From assembly GCA_910587355.1 (NCBI GenBank), contig CAJUKF010000009.1, positions 3,765 to 67,764 on the forward strand: a stretch of 64,000 nt of DNA, read 5' to 3'. Position 1 is the stretch's first letter. The number at the start of each line of letters is the position of its first letter. The stretch is from an uncultured Muribaculaceae bacterium (lineage in GTDB: Bacteria; Bacteroidota; Bacteroidia; Bacteroidales; Muribaculaceae). Of the stretch, positions 61,208 to 64,000 are shown piece by piece. Made by a program: the position numbers and the translations under genes. The notes under the pieces were generated by a model, which was not told where the DNA came from, did not search any database, and worked only from the letters and a program-made list of their open reading frames with translations.

Positions 61208-62008
61208 TCAAAAATCTTCTATGTTTCCTTTACGGTACGGGTCGTAGATGGTGTTGAGAATCCTGGCGAGCCTGAGGCCTCCACGAAGAAGCTGACGCTC
61301 GATGACGGGTGTCCACCGGGCTATCTGATTGTAGGAGATGCGGCTGCCCTGAGGAAAGTAATCATAGACCTGACCGGCGATTTCATATGTCTGACGCGCC
61401 CAGTCGTCGATATTGCCGCTTGCTTCGGCTTCGTTTTGCTGTGGTGAGAGGCGGTCAATCTGATTCTGCCATTCGGTGTAGCTCCAGGCGTGACCAGAAT
61501 TCATGATTGAGCCATCCCATACTGCGTGCAGATTTGTGTCGCGGTCAAAAAACTTCACTTTGGTATTGTTGCCTCCCAAATCGGAGAGGTGCCCCATGTG
61601 CATCGGCTGGTGCAGGTCGCCCACAAGGTGCACGAGTATCTTCATAGCCAGTGTCTTCTGGTCTTTTGTCGACTTGGGGTCAGAAAGAATTACTATCTGC
61701 TCGCGGATGCCTGTCACTACATCTCCTTTGGGGTTGAGCGGAGCGTTGTCATAAGGCACGCCCTCGTCCACGTTTTTGTAATGCCATGTCTTGGTGTACG
61801 CATAGTCAGGTGTGTGGCTGGCATTGTCGAGCCAGTTGGCCCAATAGACAGGCGACATGCCATCGAGGATATATGCCACTGAGTCGGCGGCGGCTTTGGT
61901 AAGATGACACTCGGCGATATATGCTACGGTGTCATGGCCTTTCTGGCTCCATGCCATGGCGCTGAGTGCCGATGCGAGCGATATTGCGGCAATAAATAAT
62001 TTCTTCAT
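61208..62008 (-). CDS. Secreted S1/P1-type nuclease
   Basis: A 266-residue secreted zinc nuclease. The signal peptide (MKKLFIAAISLASALSAMA) leaves Trp20 as the mature N-terminus, which in this family supplies zinc ligands through its amino group and carbonyl. WSQKGHDTVAYIAECHLT, NWLDNASHTPDY, TWHYKNVD and LVHLVGDLHQPMHMGHLSDLGG supply the remaining trinuclear zinc residues. It degrades single-stranded DNA and RNA, probably for nucleotide scavenging or defence outside the cell. It lies 9 bp upstream of the ABC-F gene. Confidence 0.93.
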   Translation of the reverse strand: MKKLFIAAISLASALSAMAWSQKGHDTVAYIAECHLTKAAADSVAYILDGMSPVYWANWLDNASHTPDYAYTKTWHYKNVDEGVPYDNAPLNPKGDVVTGIREQIVILSDPKSTKDQKTLAMKILVHLVGDLHQPMHMGHLSDLGGNNTKVKFFDRDTNLHAVWDGSIMNSGHAWSYTEWQNQIDRLSPQQNEAEASGNIDDWARQTYEIAGQVYDYFPQGSRISYNQIARWTPVIERQLLRGGLRLARILNTIYDPYRKGNIEDF

Positions 62009-62049
62009 AGTCTGGAAGGAGATGTTTGAAAATCCGGGCTTATATAAAA

Positions 62050-62106
62050 ATGACAGGCAGCGCCTTCATGCTGCAAGGTGGCAGCTGTGCGGGCATTGCC
62101 TGTCAT
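62050..62106 (-). terminator. Terminator after rpmA
   Basis: ATGACAGGCA and TGCCTGTCAT form a 10-bp stem with an inner sequence that can fold again (CTGC...GCAG). On the minus strand it is followed by TTTTATATAA. It closes the rplU-rpmA operon. Confidence 0.75.
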
Positions 62107-62122
62107 AAATAAGGTTGGTCGC

Positions 62123-62392
62123 TTACGCCTGTTCGGTAACTTCGGGGTCGACGTTGATGAACTTGCGGCCGTTGCGGCCTGCGGAGAAGCGAACTGTACC
62201 GCTTACGAGAGCGTAGAGGGTATGGTCTTTGCCTATGCCTACGTTCTGACCTGGATGGTGAACGGTGCCACGCTGACGTTTAAGAATGTTGCCTGCTTTG
62301 GCGTACTGGCCGCCAAAGATTTTTACACCGAGTCGTTTGCTTTCTGACTCACGGCCGTTCTTAGAACTACCGACGCCTTTTTTATGTGCCAT
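62123..62392 (-). CDS. rpmA: Ribosomal protein L27
   Basis: An 89-residue protein of the large ribosomal subunit near the peptidyl-transferase centre. The N-terminus MAHKKGVGSSKNGRESESKR is the classic L27 opening, without the cleavable extension of Firmicutes. GVKIFGGQYAKAGNILKRQR and HPGQNVGIGKDHTLYAL follow. It lies 38 bp after rplU, in the conserved L21-L27 order. Confidence 0.98.
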   Translation of the reverse strand: MAHKKGVGSSKNGRESESKRLGVKIFGGQYAKAGNILKRQRGTVHHPGQNVGIGKDHTLYALVSGTVRFSAGRNGRKFINVDPEVTEQA

Positions 62393-62430
62393 AGTGTGTT
62401 CTTGTGTTTTTTAGGAGTGAGACAGATTGT

Positions 62431-62751
62431 TTAAGCCTGGATGTCTTTGATGACAACCTTTGTGAAATACTGACGATGGCCGTTTTTGCGGCGGTAGTCA
62501 TTGCGGCGCTTTTTCTTGAACACAATCACCTTGTCGCCTTTTACGAGGCTTTCGGCTACTTCGCATACAACTTTGGCTCCGTCTACAACGGGTGCGCCTA
62601 CCTTTACTTCGCCGTCATTGTCGGCAAGGAGAACGCGGTCGAACTCGACTGTGTCACCTTCTTTTACATTCTCGCCCAGATAGTGTACATAGAGAAAACG
62701 GTCTTTCTCTGCTTTGAACTGCTGGCCCTGGATTTCTACGATTACGTACAT
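62431..62751 (-). CDS. rplU: Ribosomal protein L21
   Basis: A 106-residue large-subunit protein that binds 23S rRNA. MYVIVEIQGQQFKAEKDRF, the basic KVIVFKKKRRNDYRRKNGHR and TKVVIKDI are diagnostic. It is the first gene of rplU-rpmA and has a well-formed promoter about 90 bp upstream. Confidence 0.98.
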   Translation of the reverse strand: MYVIVEIQGQQFKAEKDRFLYVHYLGENVKEGDTVEFDRVLLADNDGEVKVGAPVVDGAKVVCEVAESLVKGDKVIVFKKKRRNDYRRKNGHRQYFTKVVIKDIQA

Positions 62752-62844
62752 TTAAAACTTATTGTTTAAGTTAACCCGCTGAGGCGGAGTGCGTTGTCCA
62801 TTGTCGCCCTCTCTTCTTCTGGCCTATTGCGGAAATTCAGCCCA

Positions 62845-62875
62845 CAAAGGTACAAATTTTTCTTCACTCCGCAAA
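62845..62875 (-). promoter_or_regulatory. Full Bacteroidota promoter for rplU-rpmA
   Basis: On the minus strand TTTG at 62875-62872, a 19-bp spacer and TACCTTTG at 62852-62845 give one of the best consensus matches in the window. The leader of ~87 nt is long enough to hold a regulatory fold, but none is evident. Confidence 0.8.
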
Positions 62876-62945
62876 ATATATTTGCAGGCAGTATTAGTGA
62901 AATTTGTGAATATCGGGCCTGAGTCCGTGTCTTGGGAAAATTTCG

Positions 62946-62953
62946 TAATTTTG
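62946..62953 (+). promoter_or_regulatory. -7 promoter box for the YczE-like gene
   Basis: TAATTTTG matches TAnnTTTG 26 bp before the start codon, back to back with the rplU promoter. The -33 region is not clear. Confidence 0.5.
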
Positions 62954-62979
62954 CAGTGTAAAAAGTTTGATTTAGGTAA

Positions 62980-63741
62980 ATGAGAGAAGCTGCAGTCAGC
63001 GTTGATTTGAAATCACGGATTATCGGATTTTTATGGCAGCATGTGTTGCTGTTTGTTTCACTTTTTGTAATGACTGCCGGTGTGGCGCTGTGTGTGCGTT
63101 CGGCATTGGGCAGCAGTGTTATTTCAACCATTCCCTATGTGATGACTGAAGCCGGAACGGCTTCTATGGCCCCCGGTCTGACTATCGGCCAGTATACATA
63201 TCTGATGAACTTTATTCTCGTGATTGCCCAGATAATAGTACTTCGGCGCAAGTTTGAGGCCGTGCAGTTGTTTCAGCTTGTAATCGGTTTTGCTTTCGGC
63301 GGGCTGCTCGACGTGAACATGGCCTTGACGACAGGAATGGTCGGTGACGGATTGCTGTCAAAAATAATGGCACAGTTTATCGGATGCACTATTTTAGGCA
63401 TCGGAATAGCTTTTGAAGTCCGCTGCGGGTCGGTGACAATGCCCGGCGAAGGTATGCCTGTGGCACTGACGCGTGTGACTGAGCTTCCTTTCCCCAAGGC
63501 GAAAATCATAGTCGACATCTCCCTTGTGGTCATTGCCGTAATACTCGGCTATGTGTTTTTCGGCCGCTGGATGAGCAATGTCGTGGGCGTGGGCACTCTT
63601 TTTGCGATGTTCTACGTCGGACTTGTCGTGAAATTCATCGCGCCTAAAATCAAGTGGTTCGACCGCGTGCTGAGTTTTCGTCCCGGCATCCGCCGCGTTG
63701 TCTGCGGTCTTCTCCGCTTTATCAGCAACCGCAACAGTTGA
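62980..63741 (+). CDS. YczE/YitT-like multi-pass membrane protein (DUF6198-like)
   Basis: A 253-residue inner-membrane protein with about five to six hydrophobic segments (HVLLFVSLFVMTAGVALCV, TYLMNFILVIAQIIVL, FQLVIGFAFGGLLDVNMAL, IIVDISLVVIAVILGYVFF). The internal pattern ALGSSVISTIPYVM and SVTMPGEGMPVALTRV recalls the YczE/YitT group. These proteins have no settled function; transport or regulation is suspected. It is transcribed divergently from rplU, alone. Confidence 0.75.
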   Translation: MREAAVSVDLKSRIIGFLWQHVLLFVSLFVMTAGVALCVRSALGSSVISTIPYVMTEAGTASMAPGLTIGQYTYLMNFILVIAQIIVLRRKFEAVQLFQLVIGFAFGGLLDVNMALTTGMVGDGLLSKIMAQFIGCTILGIGIAFEVRCGSVTMPGEGMPVALTRVTELPFPKAKIIVDISLVVIAVILGYVFFGRWMSNVVGVGTLFAMFYVGLVVKFIAPKIKWFDRVLSFRPGIRRVVCGLLRFISNRNS

Positions 63742-64000
63742 TTTTTAGTATTGAAAGTCAACGATATAACTGAGCAATTTCCGTTATGAAAAAAGTGCTT
63801 TCAGAGGGTTGATGGATTAGGACAAGCTTGTGTTTGGAATGAAAGATTTGACTAGGCCTTAGCTGTTGATAAGTATTTTTGTGATTTAATAAGTGCAAAG
63901 AACTACAGATTTTCAAGGTAAGACACTGTAAGCCACCGGAAAAAGTGTAACTTTCCTCTAAAACGTTATTTCATCATGAGAGGTAATATCTCCCATGAAC
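63742..64000. other. Right-edge non-coding stretch
   Basis: AT-rich sequence without a convincing gene. A TATTTTTG box at 63874-63881 (+) could be the -7 element of a gene beyond the window edge, but its upstream spacing to a TTTG at 63847-63850 is 23 bp, longer than usual. Confidence 0.4.

Noticed and set aside
1..64000. tRNA, rRNA, CRISPR or insertion sequence
   Set aside because: Reading both strands I found no T-loop-like GGTTCGA tRNA pattern in a cloverleaf setting, no regularly spaced direct repeats and no transposase-like protein.

Overview
The window looks like a chromosomal segment of a Bacteroidales bacterium, most likely of the Muribaculaceae type (family placement is inference). 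Three things point there. Several genes are preceded by TAnnTTTG -7 boxes, some with a TTTG-like -33 element 19-20 bp upstream. At least five predicted proteins end in a type IX secretion (T9SS) sorting tail or resemble one. Families typical of Bacteroidota (Omp28-like, DUF6029, GH76, GH29, GH2, DUF4965) sit beside standard housekeeping operons. No tRNA, rRNA, CRISPR array or intact insertion sequence was seen.

Layout. 0.6-10.0 kb is a glycan/peptide-degradation cluster: a glutaminase-A-like lipoprotein on the minus strand, then GH76 mannanase, GH29 fucosidase and GH2 beta-galactosidase on the plus strand, with no SusC/SusD pair in view. 10.2-14.2 kb holds a sugar O-acetyltransferase and an AT-richer type II restriction-modification pair: a C5-cytosine methyltransferase with a large insertion, and an MvaI/BcnI-like nuclease. 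14.25-24.4 kb is a long minus-strand housekeeping run: purH-mreB-mreC-mreD-PBP2-rodA, then obg-prmC-recX. 24.5-35.8 kb, also minus, carries a T9SS/Omp28-like surface protein, ribH-(small exported protein)-yciH-mfd, a PfkB-like protein that has lost the usual catalytic motif, a single-domain SIS isomerase, an uncharacterised ATP-grasp-like protein, a small outer-membrane barrel and prmA. 35.9-42.1 kb, plus, carries fur-purA, DUF1015 and korA-korB.

42.1-54.7 kb is the most unusual part. A perfect 26-bp inverted repeat whose arms are themselves palindromic is followed by a secreted EEP-family phosphatase/nuclease. Then comes a surface cluster rich in CxxC modules: a TlpA-like thioredoxin, a DUF6029 outer-membrane barrel and an Omp28-like CPNC lipoprotein on the minus strand. 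Opposite them lie a 1264-residue T9SS protein containing its own CANC Omp28-like module and a 1132-residue T9SS protein with tandem repeats. This could be a cell-surface thiol-disulfide system; that reading is inference. 54.9-63.7 kb returns to general functions: a K+-dependent-type membrane pyrophosphatase, an M13 peptidase, an ABC-F ATPase, an S1/P1 nuclease, ribosomal proteins L27 and L21, and a YczE-like membrane protein.

Gene starts were chosen from signal peptides, family boundaries and promoter positions rather than from the longest open frame. Where this shortened a gene, the entry says so.
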